In this document: one piece after another, positions 1 to 15,000 of the stretch
Layout of the letters: each line of letters opens with the position of its first letter
How positions within the stretch are numbered: position 1 is the stretch's first letter
DNA from: Cinclus cinclus
Taxonomy: Eukaryota; Chordata; Aves; Passeriformes; Cinclidae
Direction: 5' to 3'
Assembly: GCF_963662255.1 (NCBI RefSeq)
Contig: NC_085046.1
Span: 50,855,797 to 50,919,796, forward strand
Length of the DNA: 64,000 nt
Position numbers and translations under genes: made by a program
The notes under the pieces: generated by a model
Databases searched by the model: none
What the model was told of the DNA's origin: nothing
Seen by the model: only the letters and a program-made list of their open reading frames with translations

Positions 1-1034
1 TTTTCTGCACAGTCTATAGCTTTTGTTTTTATTTTGATTCTGTAGGTGCACTGCATGACAGGCCCATCAGCGAGATGGGATTAACTTTTAACAAAGAGTC
101 TCACAACAACTCCAAGAAACTCTCTGGGAAAGGCCAAGGCACCTGAGGTTGAGTGCAGTGCCTTGGTTCTGCAAGGATTCACATGCAAATTGGGCAAATG
201 GATGTGGGAAGCAGAGCTCTTATGGTAACGTATTTGTGCGTCCATCTTTTCCATACACTTTTAGAAAGTGGCCAGTACATAGCACCATTTGTGACTTGTG
301 AGGTCTTAATAGCCTATGGAGCTTCAGGAACTTGTTATTATGAAGATTTACTCCTTCTAAAGAGGTCTTCAATACTGCTGTCTTCAAGTTTACATGCAAC
401 ACCACACTTTGCCTTCTCCTGTCATACACTGCCATCAGCCCTGGAGGAGTGGGAGTACTATTACTGGGGGGGGGGGGGATAAATGTTTATCTGAGAACTA
501 CCATTCACTTCCATCAGCACGTTGTCATTCTGCAGATTTGACAGGAATATCAGGAAGAGATTAACATTCAGGAACAGAGCTGACACCATTTAAAACTACA
601 GCTGCCTCACATCACATCTTGTGATGTTCCCTCCAAGACTGCTGATATTTTTTAAGCTCCCTGGGATGTAAGAAGGGTGCAATTGTGTTCAAATAAAGAA
701 AGTCACCAGAGACCACACAGAATCATCTAACATATCCACTGCTCACTGTTCTGACAAGTCATCAAACAGACGGATATGCACTTGTTCAGCCCAAAGGTTA
801 TTCCTTGGTGTTCAGTCTTGGGTCAAGGCAGTTCTCTTCCCTAAAGATTAGAAAAAAATAGTGCCACAAAAAAGGGAAAGAAAAAAACACTAAATAGTGA
901 TGGGCTCCAAAAGAGGAAGGGCAGGAACCAAAGTGCACACAGGACTCAGGACAGCAGTCAGAGAAACAAGGTGGAAAAAACCTTAATACTAAAGAAGAAG
1001 CAGGAATGAAATCAGTCGTAAATAGGGATGACAT
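1..1034. other. Non-coding stretch, no gene recognised
   Basis: AT-rich sequence with frequent stops in all frames. The longest open frames here (about 110 and 160 codons) lack recognisable domains and look random. A run of 13 G lies at 466-478. The part from about 800 to 1034 is purine-rich and leads into the CR1 fragment, so it may be a decayed upstream part of that element, but I could not match it. Confidence 0.6.
466..478 (+). repeat. G13 homopolymer
   Basis: Thirteen consecutive G residues. A run this long is prone to slippage and sequencing-length error, and its exact length should be treated as uncertain. Confidence 0.95.
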
Positions 1035-1390
1035 TACTAAATTTGTGATGACACCAGGGCAGGTGGACGTGTCAATGTGCTGGAGGGTAAAAAGGCTTTG
1101 CAGGGGGATGTGGACAGGCAGGATTGATGGTGTGAGGCCAGAAGGATGAGACGCAAGAAGATCAAGGCATGGTGCTGCCCATGTGTCCCAACAAGCCCCT
1201 GCAGTTATCCAGGCTGAGGAGAGTGTGGCTGGAAGGCTGCCCAGCGGGAAAGGCCCCGGTGGTGAGGGCCGATGGTGGCCGAACATGAGCTGGCAAGTGC
1301 CCAGGTGGACAAGGAGGCCAGTGGCCTCTTGGCCTTCTGTGTCAGCACTAGTGTGGCCAGCGGTGTATATGGATCGTTTCCCTTCCTGAA
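1035..1390 (+). mobile_element. CR1 LINE fragment (end of ORF2 region)
   Basis: The order of recognisable CR1 phrases in sense orientation is: GATGACACCA, then GTGTCAATGTGCTGGAGGG, TTTGCAGGGGGATGTGGACAGG, a decayed 'ACAA-CCCCTGCAG' segment, AGAGTGTGGCTGGAAGGCTG, GAACATGAGCTGGCA, GTGCCCAGGTGGACAAGGAG, and GTCAGCACTAGTGTGGCCAG. In CR1 this block lies just downstream of the reverse transcriptase FADD motif. Many substitutions and small indels break the reading frame, so it is inactive. Both ends fade into flanking DNA: the 5' end is truncated as is usual for CR1, and the 3' end is also missing. Identification is by recall of the CR1 consensus. The family is clear, the subfamily is not. Confidence 0.85.
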
Positions 1391-4300
1391 ATTAATTCTT
1401 GATTCACACCCGCAATGATATTTTTTGTAATAGGTAATTCTTTTCCAGTCATCTAAGTATACACATCTCATTTGTTCTTTTTGACTATGAGACTGATATG
1501 GTATAGGTGAGAGGTATCACTCTGAACAGTGTCTTAAAAAACTCTACTTGTACAATGATCAGTAAGGACTGATTCAGCTCCTAATTTTATCACCATCTTA
1601 ATCCAACAGCTAAAAATTTACACTAGAATATATTTCAGTAGTTTTGTTTTTTGCATCGGAACAAGTAAATATTTGTGTTTTCTCTTCCCCATGTCATTAT
1701 AATATTGGAATTTTATTTCTACCAGCCCTCGAACTAGGAGTTACACTTCCTGTGGATGTATGAATTCAATGAAAATGTATTCCCATAGGAAGCCAAAGTA
1801 TTGTGATAGTAGGACATACTCCCTGACACAAGTTTGAGATTTGGTTTTGGTGTCCCTATTTTAAAATCCTCTGGATGACCAGTATACTTAATTAGCATCG
1901 ATTTGGTTCTGATAGTAATCAGAACAATTTACAGCCAATCTAGCATTTCTTTTTCTGTGTTTCCTGTTTTTTGGACTGAGAAATGAATGAACAGTAAGTT
2001 GGAGTATGGAAATATATGCTGATTTTCTTTTTTTTTTTTAATGTTTCACTTTCCTTTCTAAACTCAATAGATTTATAACTGAGATTCATTTGGGCACCTC
2101 ATACTTCAGAAATCACTTCGATGGATGAAGAAGATACTGAATGTGTTTAATTGGTTTATTTTTCCAAATAGCTTGATGTGACTCTTTTTTCAAGGTGTAA
2201 AAATTTATCCCTGAAGCAAAATACACTTAATGTTGACAGCATTAATCTCAGATTTTTTTCCCCTTTCTTATTTACATCTCATGAATGTCTGGTAAAAAAA
2301 AATCCCAAACTCAAAACCACACTAAATTTTGTTCTCATGATACTTAATATTAGTGGGGTGGTATCACTTTAAACACAATTAAGTAATAGATCAGAGAGAA
2401 TAAAAACATTTTCCAGCCCCCTCAAACTTTTTAACCTTTAAGGCTTCCTTGAGGGGAAAATTATTCAAATGGCAAGCTCACAATTATGCATTCTCTACAC
2501 AAAAAAAGGATGCCCAGACATTTACACACAGAAACTATGCAATACATTAAGTTACATTAAGGTCCTCATCTTGTCTGTTCACTAATTTGCCTTATCATAA
2601 CTTCCCCAGACACACTCAGAGCCTTTCCCAGGCTCAGAAATCGCAGCATCTTCACCAAAGTTGCATTCATCAGCAGACTGAGCTTTCAAGCCATGTGGCT
2701 GCCCTATAGATTCAGCCTGCTAATTAAGGAAAGACTGATAAGTAATCAGGAAGTACAAATCAACACAGGATTAGTGGCCAGCTTTCCACCCAGGAAGAGG
2801 ATAAAAAGTATTCTGCCTTACGATGGATAGAGGATTTATTTTTTCCATTTTTAATGGAGGAGGTGGTAGGAAGCTGTAGTCAAAATAAAAATTTCCACCT
2901 ACATGGTAAGCTTCGAGGAGGAAAGAGCAGTAGGAAAGACCCAGTTGAAAAAAAATGTTGCTGTTACTCAATTAAATGCAGAGGAAAGGCTTTTCTCTGA
3001 GCCCTCTCTGGAGGGCTGAGGCTCTCCTTTGAATTTGGCTGCTACAGTAAAAGATTGTTATCCTGTTTTACCCTAACCCACACACCAGCTATATGACAGT
3101 GTATAGCCTTTAATGTGCAAAAATACACATGGAAAAAGCAAATAAAACAACATGGAATAAAACAACATGGACCACACAGAATTCTTTACCATTGCATTAA
3201 AAACTCCATTGAAGCTCTGTACCGGAAATCTTCCATTAGGAGATACAAAAGTAGTTGTGTTTGCTGTGAAGTACCATTTTCAATTAACAGTAAATAAAAT
3301 TTTTTCTCTTGTACTGCTTACGCCAATGAGAACTCTGTACTTAACTATTGGTTCCATTTTCTCTGCAGCAGTTACTGGTTCGCAATTAATAATCTTCAGG
3401 GCAATATCCATCTTTGTTACCCTGGGTAGCTATCAAGGATTGTCAGCCACAAAGTATATGAAAACATTCGAATAGCTCTACTGGGTCTTCTTTTCTTCAA
3501 AGGCAGCAGGTGAAAAATGTCTAATTTGCCTCACATTTGTTTATATTTTTCTACCCTAATTAATTGCCAAGACTAAACCCTCATATTCTCTGATACTAAT
3601 AAGTAATGAGATTTTAAAATACTATGCACACAATAAAAAAGAGCCGTGTTTTAGGATTATTATGAAGAATGAAAAATTTGTCATATTGATCTTTACAGCA
3701 GAAAAGTCATTCACCCCAAACAAATGAGTGTGTTCATTAATTGCAAAACTAGTATAATTTCCCTGCATGAAGGTTATACCATAAAAGAGATTTCATCTGC
3801 ATCTGAATTACTAGTGCATCACTTAGCACCTCTCTGGTGTCTGGACCATATGGCTTCAATTGACAGCTGATGAAACCAGTAATTGTCCTCTTGCATTAGT
3901 CATTGGTTAAATTGTTGCTTAGGTTCTTGATTGCAGAAGGAGAAAAAACCTCCCTACAATGGTCTTGATAATGCACACTAAAATTGAGCCAAAGCCAAAA
4001 ATTCCTCTTAGCTTTTATTATAACTGGCCTGGAGGTAGGAAAGCATGCATCAACATGGCTAATAAAAACTGAATTGCAGTCCAGAGTTATTATTAACTTT
4101 TTTATGAAAAATGGCATCATATTTATTCGTGGAAATATCTGAGAAAATCTTATGTCAGATGGACTTACACATGGAATTCTCTCTCTCTTTTAACAGAAGA
4201 GACTTTTGCTCATCAATAAATAGCATATAATGGACACTGAATTATTAACTCTCATCATGAACAACAAAGCCCAGACACAGTGAAAACTAGGAAACCATAA

Positions 4301-7300
4301 TATCTGGATTTAATACTCTCTGGTTTGAGAAATTCCTTCCACCCAACACTCACATTTTGAAAACAGAAAACTGAGGTACCAAGATCCTGATAGTATTACC
4401 TTAAACAATAGGGAATGTCCACAAAATAACTCTCTAAAAAGGAAAGTGTTAACTCTGTGAAGTGTAAAACCACAGTCGAGGGCCCCCCTATGAAAATAAT
4501 CATTTTTGTCAACGCAAGAACCCACGTATGTATATATGTAATGGATGTCCTGTGAAAGTTCCAGAACAGACAAACAGAATCTGTCTAAGAAATTCTAATT
4601 CTATTACTACATTACCCATCAATATAAAAAATATTATATATATTGTAATCAAGTTCAAGTTCCAGTTTACTAGTCTAGTGCCAATTTATTCTAACAAAAT
4701 GAAAACAATGAAACATGGTATACTTACAAATTTGTAAATATATAGTATTTTTAAGTAGTTGCTGCTTTTTTCTCTGTTAAAACAAAACACTCAGTTCAAG
4801 TCAGTTCAACTCAAAGCTGCTTTTTAAAATACATGAGCCATACAGAAGCCTGAATTCACCATTTTCCCCTTAAAGTTCCATATGAGACTAGATTTGTTAT
4901 ATATGTACCTTCCTTTACAATGAAGGAGGTGTTGCATTGCATTTAGAAAAGCAGCCTCACAAAGAGGCTAAAAAATATTAACGTGAATACATATCATAAC
5001 AGAAGATTTAATTTATTGTTTAACTGCTTAACTAAGGTAGACCGGACACATCAAGACTACATCCTTCTAAATCCAGAAGTGGAAGGATGAGGAATATGAA
5101 ATGGAGAGGGGTGAGAGGATTTTTTTCTAAAACTCCCTGCTTATTTCTCTTTTCCGTTCAACTTCCTGCACTGAGTAGTTCCAGGATTTCCTCATATGGA
5201 GGTTGCAAACTCATCATTACCATTACTGAAAGCCTAACAGATTCTGTCCTAGCTTATATGAGTTTGGATTTGTATTGTACCCTTCCTAGTCTATTAAATT
5301 TCAGCTTGCATAGTTTTACATCACTAGGAGTTCCTCATTGCACTGACAAGCTGAATGACCCCTGCTCAAAATACTCTGCTGTCTCCTCTGACAGAAAGAG
5401 CACTAAGTTTCGTAGATTTTTCAACAAAAATAGAAGTTTTCTAAAAAAAAAATAGCACTGCTCAAAGGTGGTCAGGAGAGCACTCTAGCAAGCAAATAAC
5501 AACATTATGCAGACAGATTGTATTTGGCCCTGAAGTTCTTTATTGCTTTAAAACAATATACCAACATCCATTAGTGAAGAAAAGCTCGTAAGAGATCTTA
5601 AGATAGCCATTCACCAAGTGGTCCACTGGTAAATTGCAGGCTTTTTGATGTTGATTACTACATTAACAAGACCAAACACTCAGAAGGCTAAGAAAATAGC
5701 TTAGTCTCCATTGGTGTTTCAAATAAGCATCTCTGGCCAAGATTGTTTTTTTACTAGCAGTAATCTATTGTCGTCGATTTTTTGACACTGACTTCTTCAC
5801 TCAGCATAGTGTCATAATACCTTCCGCTTTCCCACATTTCACAATATGGAATAGCTGAACACCCTTTGGTAGTCCATTTTAGAAAAAAAAAAAACCACCT
5901 TTCAAGATAGGCCTGCACATTTATTTCCATGACATGAGTACTTAAATGTTCAGGACCAAGACACAAAAATACTGGGTAGATCAACTGTAAGAGTAATAAG
6001 CCCTTTGTTTTCTGCCAGTCAAGTACTGTGGGATATGTTCTTGCTTTTGATAATCAGATTTTAACAAGTTATAGCTGAACTTTTCCACCCATGAGTATAA
6101 GAAAATCTCCTGCACTCTCTTCCTTTCATATTTTGACGAGATCATCGTCTTGATTGCTCTTATTCTTCCTCTGCTTCTGCCTTCTTTTCTTTTACATTGT
6201 TTTTTGAATATTTAAGGTAGGAAAAGTATATCAGGTTTCACAGGCAAGGAGTGTTTCTGTCTTCTGTCAGATGATATTTCACTGGACATCTCCCCAGAGG
6301 GCTAAAGACCCTGCCAGGAGTGAAAACTAACCTGCTGTGCGCATTACAATATGCATAATGCACTTATCTACACCACTCCTGTATGACATGACATCTACTG
6401 AGCACTTCAGTTTTGCTTTTTAAGTGGTGCATGTTCTTCCTTTCTACCTCAACAGTATTACTGGAAATCAGTTTGTTTTGCATGATCTTTTAAGACGGCA
6501 ATATTTTAATTCATTTTCACTAATTTTGAGGTTTTGTCATGCATTAGAAGCTGTGTTCTCTCTTTCAAACACATTGTCTGCAACAGTGTGACACCGATAA
6601 ATAATACATAAAATTTAAAGCTACTTACAGATCCCAAGTAAACTACTCTTTGGGTATTCTCATACTCATAATTATTGCCTGATGTTCTCTTCAGTAATCT
6701 CTGACTGGTTTTGGCTTCTCTTGACTAACAGACAGGAGTTGGAAGCTTAGACTGTTGTCCTCAACACCATCAGCTAGGTTTTAAATAAATTCTGAGGTAT
6801 ATATTCTTTGTGCATCTGTGTCTGGGCATCTGTTGTGTAGATGTGCAAACAAGGACATTTGATCAATAATCATTTGAATTTTGGGAGCTTTCAAAGACCT
6901 CAAACACTGAAGTTAAGGTAAATGCATTCCTGTGTAATCCAACCCTTTGTACCTATTTCCTGATCACTAATCTCTACAGTGATTTTCTAACTAGTCCTGT
7001 CTATGATGTAGTTTATTCCTAGGCTGCACTGGCATTTCTTGCTATGTTTGTATATTAGATAATATGAACCGTATGCATAAAGCATATGTTGTAGAAAGAT
7101 GGAAAGATGGAAAATTACCTCTGCTGCATCTTGTCCTGAGAAAGACACAAAACATAGAACTGACCAAGTCTATGGTCACTAATGAGTCTGGTTGGTTAGA
7201 AGTGGGAAGCTTATTCATAATATGTCAGTATTTTCCTCTTCCAATTTTTAATTAAATTATACTAGCTTATAACCTCACATTGTGTAAACATCTCTATAAA

Positions 7301-10300
7301 TTATTTATTTATTTTTATTTTTTATTTTATTTTTGTTTATTTTTATTGGCTTGGCTGTAGGGAACATTTTATAGAAGCAATTCTTTATTTTATAATTGGC
7401 AAAATTAAGCAGCTTCTGAAATTATTAATTAAGGCACATTGTGTCTTTTATCTTTTTCTATCTAGAAATATTTCAAAAATAAGTGAAAGGCCAGGAACAG
7501 TGAATTTTTAGTTTTTGGGTTTTTTTAATTAAAAAGATCATAAGATAGCTAGGAAAGTTTTCCCAGTTTTACACATGGCAAAATGATCCTGCTTCTACAT
7601 CCAGCTTACTAAGGAAGCAGAAGGGCAGGAGAAAACATTATTTCTATACTAACCATTATTCTCCTACCACTAACATTTCTGAATGGGAGAGAAGAGAAGG
7701 AATGTTTTGTCCTTTTTTGAGAGTGACAGAAGTATCCGGATGTTTTCCTAACTTTCATATTTACTACCCCATTAGTGACTGCCACTTTGCAAAGTGGATG
7801 AGTGAAGACAAGAACTTAAATTCAATAAACAAACACTCTCCAAACACCAGTCTTGACAAATTGTTCATGTGCCAGGACTGGAACTAAACCATCCTTTGGC
7901 AGAGGAATGAGCCACTAGACTGAAGCCTAGGGGCTGGAGCCAGCCATAGAGGAGGCTGTTGAAATACACTTCCCCAGTCCACAAAGCCTATGCAACCCTG
8001 AGTCAGAAGGACAAAACCCTCTTAATGCTCCTTCAGTCTTTAAAACACAAAGCCCAGATCAGCCTTATTTTAAAATGATGCTGAAGCAAAATGAGAAGCT
8101 GCAGATCTTCATCTGGGAAGATGACCAGACTACTAAATATCAAAAATTATATTGCACCTCCAGGCTATGAGTTTTTCTGGTTTAACAGGAGGATGCGCAA
8201 TCCTTTCTCTTTTCTAGGAAGAATATGTTGTGTTGCAATCTTCCCAGAATATTTCTGTGTTTTATGTTGACTAGCAAAGAAATAGCTATGGAAGGAGATC
8301 AGGATATTCTCTTTCCCAAAAAAGGACTGCTGAATTTGAATCACCTAGTTTCACAGCTGCATAAAATTTGAGATCCAAGAATTCTTTTCCCTCACAGGGA
8401 AAGGTTAATTTGCATAGAGAGAAGAAAAAATATGTTCAAATTCTACAGCACCTTACAGTAAAGACCGCATAAAAGGAAGTTATCATTCATCAATGTCCAG
8501 AATTCTTCTTATGATATTTTTCATAGTGAAAAAGTTAAAATGCATTTTTTTTCTGTTTTTAAAACTAATTTAAAGAATAAAAATTGTTAGGAGGATTACA
8601 ACATTGGAAAATTTTGTTTCATTTCAGATTATATTAAACACTTAATTGAACCAAGTAAATGTATTCCTTTCATTGTCAATTTCTGATTTGACTTGGCCTC
8701 TACTGATTTTCCAAATTTTTTAGTTCAGTGACAAAACATTTAAAGAAAATAGAATAAAATGTTAAAAAAGAAAACCTACACATATTGTTCTCTTAGCTCT
8801 AGTGGAAATTTTATATAGTTTTGTTTCCTGAAATGCAGTAGAAGATAAAGCTTATTGGTTCTCGGACTCACAGCTTCAATTTATTTTCATCCCTCTGAGT
8901 GCAATCCTGAAAAAAATTAATCCCTTGGTGATTAATGGAAACAAGGAATTATAAATCTGACAAAAATTTTCTAAGACTGAGGCCTTTATGTAAATGATTA
9001 GTAAGTCTTAAGAGAATATGTGATATTAAAATATATATTTATCATTTCGTGTCAAAAGGATCTTTTAAAATAGAATCCATTAGAGTTCCTTTGATACTCC
9101 ATTTTCTAAGGAAAACATCTGCATTAGAACAGGATAAGAGTTCTTCTAAAGCCTCTGATGTTAGTTCTATGTAACCTTCAAGATATTTAGTGCATGAGTG
9201 TTTTTTTGACAGGTGAGTATAACTCGAATTCAAATATCTGCTTTCGCTTAGTTCCCAATCATAACCAAATCTAAAAATTCATTTTATAAAACACATGACT
9301 GCAGAATTATTTTATTTCACTTTTTGCACAATTATTTCATTTTTCCCTTTCTCGTTATCTTTGCTCCTTAAAATCATCCATGCACTTCAATGGCATACAG
9401 TTCCACATGTCCCTCCCATGGAATGAAATTTTAAGGTAATCTCTTCCTAAATCTCCTAGTAGCAATTTGTCTTCTTTAAAGTTTTATATAGTGGGTAATT
9501 TATTCATTTTTCTCACAAGCAAGGACATCTGCTTCTGTGCTGAGAAAGTAGATTCTCATCCCACAAAACAGGTCCACTTTGTTATTTTGTTGGTTTTTCC
9601 GTTGGAAGATGGCAGAGATCCAATGATAATATTCTTTTGTTTTTAATATGCTAAATGTCACTGGGAACACTGCAAGAAAAGTGATATCTCAGCAATTCCT
9701 TGAGATTTCTCCTTTCTTCTTAGACTATCCTTAGTACCTCCTCTTCACTTTTCCAGGCTGCCTTTTTGTTATACCAAATATTCTCAAGGTAACCTAAATA
9801 CTTCCCTATGTTCTAAAAGAACACATTTCTGATACTCCCATATACTGTTTTATCACCAGAAACTATGCTCATCTAATCCACTTTTAGAGTAGCAAACTCA
9901 GTGACACCATGCAGACCAATAAATCTGATGATTAATTTGGCTTTCTTCTGGAGCTGGCATCCTGTATAACGTCACTCTTCATCTATGTACATCTGTGGTG
10001 AGTAATGATTCCAACACACAGGAACAGACTGTTACCTTCTATCATATGGCAGAAAGCAAAATAATGATGATACTACATAAGGTTAATTTCAGCTGTGCTC
10101 AGTACAGAATTTCTGCTTTATATGTCTAGCATAGCACGTTTAAAACCATGTATGTGAATGTACAAGTGCCATTCACATTCATTTTTCAGTAACTGCAAAA
10201 CTTAACTTGAAGGTACTATACAGAAATGCTGAGGAAAATTATCATTTCCATCCATCTGAGAATCAGCCTCAGAATCACCTAAAAAGATGTGAACTGTATA

Positions 10301-11729
10301 TCTTGCTTTAAGACTGTGCAATCCTCACAGGAGAAAAAATTAAGAATTTTCACTGAATATCCCAGATTCATAGCCTGAGACAAACTGATCTACCATAAAA
10401 AGCCATCGGGTTCCCTCTTCAAGATCTCAAGTTCCCTTAATTTCTCCCTTCTTGTTGTTACATTCTGAAATTAATTCGAAAGTAAATTAACAATGTGCAA
10501 CAGTGATGTTTTGAAATTATGCCAAATATGAAGTAGCATAAATTTAGCAGTTTTCATTAACACAAGAATATTCACTAAACATTTTTCTATATTAGGAGAA
10601 ATATTCTGTACTATAAAATTAAATCCATTCTGGCAGTGACCCACAAATAACCTATTTCTATAGTCCCTTTGCTATTCAGCTAGGCCTCCTGGTGGTGCAG
10701 AGCTGTCGTTCATTAATTTTACTGATTACATAATGAGAAGAAGTCATGCAGCTTTGAATATTAAAAGCTGTAGGTCGATTAATCACCATTTTGAAAATAA
10801 AGAGAGATAAAAATATAAGGCAATGTGAAAACCAACAGGAAATTCCAATCTATTATAGGAGAAAGGGACATTCACGTACTGATTCACAGAGTATCATGTA
10901 CTCGTCTCAGTAAGTGGGCTGAGAAAGGACTATAATTTTTATTGGTTTTGAAAGACCATTTAGAAAGTGAGATATTTATCAATGCTGGGGCCAATGTCTA
11001 CAGTTAAAATGAAGCACATTTTGAAAGATTCTATGGTTAAAAAAGATGCTTAAATCCTTGGAAGCACTCTCCTAATAGACTACAATATTCAGACTTTCCA
11101 CTAGACCTACCAATCATGCTATTGATTTGCTAGTACTTTTATGTTTTCTGGACCACGTACTAGGGAAAAATGCAGTAATGTCTTCATTGTTCCAAAGCAG
11201 ACAGCTGCAGGTTAACATGGCACAGGTAATACCATTCATCTCAAACACCCACCACTACTCAGCTATTCAAATTTCTCTTCACCTTCTCAACACACTATCA
11301 GTAAATACCACTCAAAATATTTTCCTTAGCATCTGTAAACTTCTACTGTTGTTTTTTATGATACCTGGAAGTCATATGGATTAGCTGGATCTTCAAAGTT
11401 ATTCCGCCAGTGTTTCTCTACCCTAAACCTCATCCTCCCCCAGGAATATAAGGTCATTGCAGCAACAATGGCTGGAGAATAGCTATGCTAGGGAGGCCCT
11501 GGGAGCCCCAGGCAGGCAGTTTACCACTCCTGAGTGTGAGCCAGCAGCATCCCCCAGCAGCAAAAATATCCAGCAAAAATGACCATCAGCAGCAGCCTGC
11601 ACTTCACTGGCACAATCCTGATTATTCCCCTGCTTGTTAGATAACACATAGATTAGATCACACACAGGTGGTCAAATGCAGGGACCTCCCAACACAGGGA
11701 AGGTATAGACAAACTGCAGCAAGATCAGA
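1391..11729. other. 10-kb AT-rich non-coding stretch
   Basis: No gene, RNA or transposon could be recognised. Open frames reach at most about 120 codons (for example 5087-5455) and show no domain, signal sequence or recognisable family. Short simple-sequence patches occur, the clearest a TTTAT/TTTTAT patch at 7300-7347. A segment at about 10670-10830 rich in homeodomain-type ATTA cores stands out by composition only. This could be intronic or intergenic. Confidence 0.55.
7300..7347. repeat. TTTAT-type simple repeat
   Basis: An imperfect run of TTTAT, TTTTAT and TTTTTAT units, almost entirely T and A. It is low-complexity sequence with no sign of function. Confidence 0.8.
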
Positions 11730-12015
11730 AAACTGATCATAGGGAAATTGAAACTCCAGCACTTGCACTACAAGGAGAGGCTGAGGGATCAGGGCTGGTT
11801 CAGCCTAAGCAAGTGGTAGCTCCAGCTGAGAATCTATTGGGACAGAGTGATCCAGGGCAGAGTATGAAAGGTATCAGTTTAAAAAAGAGTCTGAGAATAG
11901 ATAGGAAGAGATTATTTTCACCATGAAAACAGCCAAGCTTGGTAATAATTTGCTTAAATGTTTTTTGTAGGCTCTGTCCTTTGAAGTTTTCTAGAATTAT
12001 GTCCTGAATAGACAA
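11730..12015 (+). mobile_element. Old, strongly diverged CR1 3' remnant
   Basis: The segment 'AAAACTGATCATAGGG ... CTCCAGCACTTG' followed by AGGAGAGGCTGAGGGATCAG and GGTTCAGCCTAAGCAAG matches the CR1 phrase coding for 'MI..LEHLSYEERLRELGLFSLEK'. Further on, GAGATTATTTTCACCATGA and GCCAAGCTTGG resemble the CR1 3' segment that follows it. The order and spacing are right, but divergence is high and several deletions are needed, which implies an insertion much older than those at 41.8 or 56.4 kb. The central match (11740-11815) is the most secure part; both boundaries are soft. Confidence 0.55.
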
Positions 12016-15000
12016 TAAGAATTACCTAATATGATATTACAATCACAGACAAGCAAAACAAAGCATCTCAAATAACCCCTTAGTGAACAGGTAGAGATGC
12101 AGCAGTGACTTTGGCAGATTAAATACTCCAGTTAGTTGTAATAAAGATTAGTTTCAAACTGAGTATACACTATTGTTCAGAACTGCAGTTATAGTAATAA
12201 GCAATTCCCAAACTTGCATACTCTAGCTGGTAAACAACATCTTTATTTAATCTGGTTTTATTAAAGTAAGGGAATTGCCATCCTTAAATGCATTTGTCTC
12301 CCTCCAATATCTTTTGCAGAGGTATATTCAAGCATAACAAACATAAAAGAAGATCTAAGTAGGTAAGTCCATGCTGCTTTACAACTGCGTGCTTGTGGTT
12401 ACCCACTTAATCGCTGTTGCCCAAGCATTGGTATTGTAACCCACCTGCAACTCTGAAATGGCCTTTTCCTAACAAGTTAGAAAAGAGGATACTAACATTA
12501 TAAAACATACTTTAATGGTATTTATGTGAGGCATATGCAACCAAAGAAATTCCTTTAGTTCAGAATGTTTACAACCTTCTTATATCTTACTTGCAAGTGT
12601 GTTTTAATCTCTGCAACATATGGCTGTATATATGTTCATGTGACTTGGAATCCATCTTAGATAAATTCTCATAAGTTTGAAAACAATTATAAGGAAGATA
12701 ATGGAGATACACAGATGGAAAACAGTAACACATGTTTTAGTACTTGGTAAAATAGGCACATGAAGAATAATTGATAAGAGTTACAGATATGGTTCTTTGT
12801 AAATAACTTTGAATATTCAAGGCAAAAACCTCAACTGAAATAAAAATGATCTTCCAAGGACACCAGGACTTTAACAGAAAGGTCCAAAACAGAAATTTTT
12901 CTAAAAAAGACACATATTCATCATCCTAACTGTAATATAGCAATTCATGTGTGTATAATTCTTCCATTATAATTTAAGCTCTCTTAAAAAGACCAACTTC
13001 AAGCACAGTTTGTGCTAGAAGAAGCATAAACAAACAAGACTTTTTGAAAATTGCAAAAAAATTATCTGTACAACTGTTGATAGAGATGTTGTCTCATGAA
13101 TATTTTTTTTTCAATGCAAAAACCTTCAGCCTGTTAAGTCTTAGATTTCCTATCTTCCACCTTTTTTTTCCTTTGTTTCTGCTGTTCCTGGTTGAGACTA
13201 CAGTCGACAATATCCCATCACACCTGTATTTAATGCAGTTTTCATCCACTGTGTTCTAACAGTGACCCATTTTTAAATAGTTGCAGGCATATCAAAATCT
13301 GCACATTTCATGTCATGTGTTCATGAAAGTTTTATGATCTCTGTTTGCACAGGTTTCCTAGCTTTAGTTAGTTTCCAAGGTTATTTTTACAGATTTTGGC
13401 ATGTTTATACCTAACAGTATTTGAGTAGGGTAACTCTGTGCTTGTCAGTGACCTTCCTTGAACTGCCCAGACTGTTGTATTCTTACCCCACATATATCAT
13501 GGAAAAAACCTAAGAAGAGTATAAGTCTAACAGGGAGTGAGTCCCAAATAAATTTACAGAAATTTTGAGGAGATTCTGTTCTATTACTGCTAGCATTAAA
13601 TACATCAGAAATATTTCTCTGCTGAAACAATTCAGGAGTGTGCCACAACACCTTTAGAAAGCTCTTTGATTTGTACACACCTCTGTGTTGTAGGCACGTA
13701 AAATCAAATGTCTTCAGCATAGAGGCAGATAAATAATCAACTTCATCTGCTGCAATTAGAGTTCTTTATTCATGCACCATAATTATATAGCCAACACCAC
13801 ACTGTGCAGAAGGCAATCACATGCCACTGTAAATAGAAACTATAAAGAATTTTATCTGACATTTTTGTGTTTACTCATTTCACTTGCTTCTTTCTCCTTC
13901 CTTACTCTTATGGGAAATTTTGTCTAATTTAAATAGGATTTAAAATATCATTGGCTTTGAGTTTAAAGCAACATATGTTTATATTTTCATCCAGCTAATT
14001 TATTTTTCCTCTGCTTAACAACTCTGCCAAAATTGTTCTTTTTCAAACAATAAATTAATCCAGACAATGATTGTTTATAGTTAGATCTTCTGCTAATTCT
14101 GAAATAATCCAAAAAGGCTACACATTGAGACTAAAAAATATATTAATAATAAAACTTCAATTGTAACTGTACTACCTATATATTATCAAAGAAAAACAAG
14201 GCTAAAAAATTTAGTTTGAATATGAATGAGGGAAAATGTTTTGAGATGCATCAACATTACTGAGCTTTCATATTTCACTCTCTCAAGCAATATAATGGGA
14301 TGATGTATTCTCCTGGTCAGCTTCTGATTGTTGGAGAAAAGAGTAAAGACAAATACATCCATTTTTTTATGCATATTTAAAATGATAATTTGGACAGGAT
14401 GAATAGATATGGTTTTTTGGTTCAGTTAGAGTTTCCATAACTAGAAACTGTGCTTAGGCTTGCTATATGCAAGAAAACCGTACTTAACAAGTTAGCACAG
14501 TTTAATTATTAGAGCTATATCAATGTAAAGCATCCTAAAGTCACTTTCCTACAACCTGTTTCTTTGGAGCTAGAAAGCCAGAAAGGACCACTGTGATATA
14601 TCGTCAACTCACATTTGTTTGGAAATTTCTTTTAGGAAAGAAAGTCCTTTTAATTTTTTTTCTATCAAGAGACAGTTTCAAATATGGACTCTGAACACTG
14701 CTACGATGCTATCACCCAGAAATATCTAGAATGGTGCTAATTGCTAAATCCAAGCAATATATGATTTAGTTTGGTTACTGAAAACTTGCAAAAGCCTTAA
14801 GTGAATTCATTGGGTGTGCTATCCCACCCATTCCAACTAGGTTTTTATAAATATTCCAGGATGACAGATAATGGGGAGAGGTTACCGTAGCAGTGACTGT
14901 ATCTCTTCCTTTTTCTCATTTCTGCAACCTTCTGTTGATTGATTGAATTATATAAATGTATAGACATTTATACAAGTACATCAACTTGATTGTCCAAACA

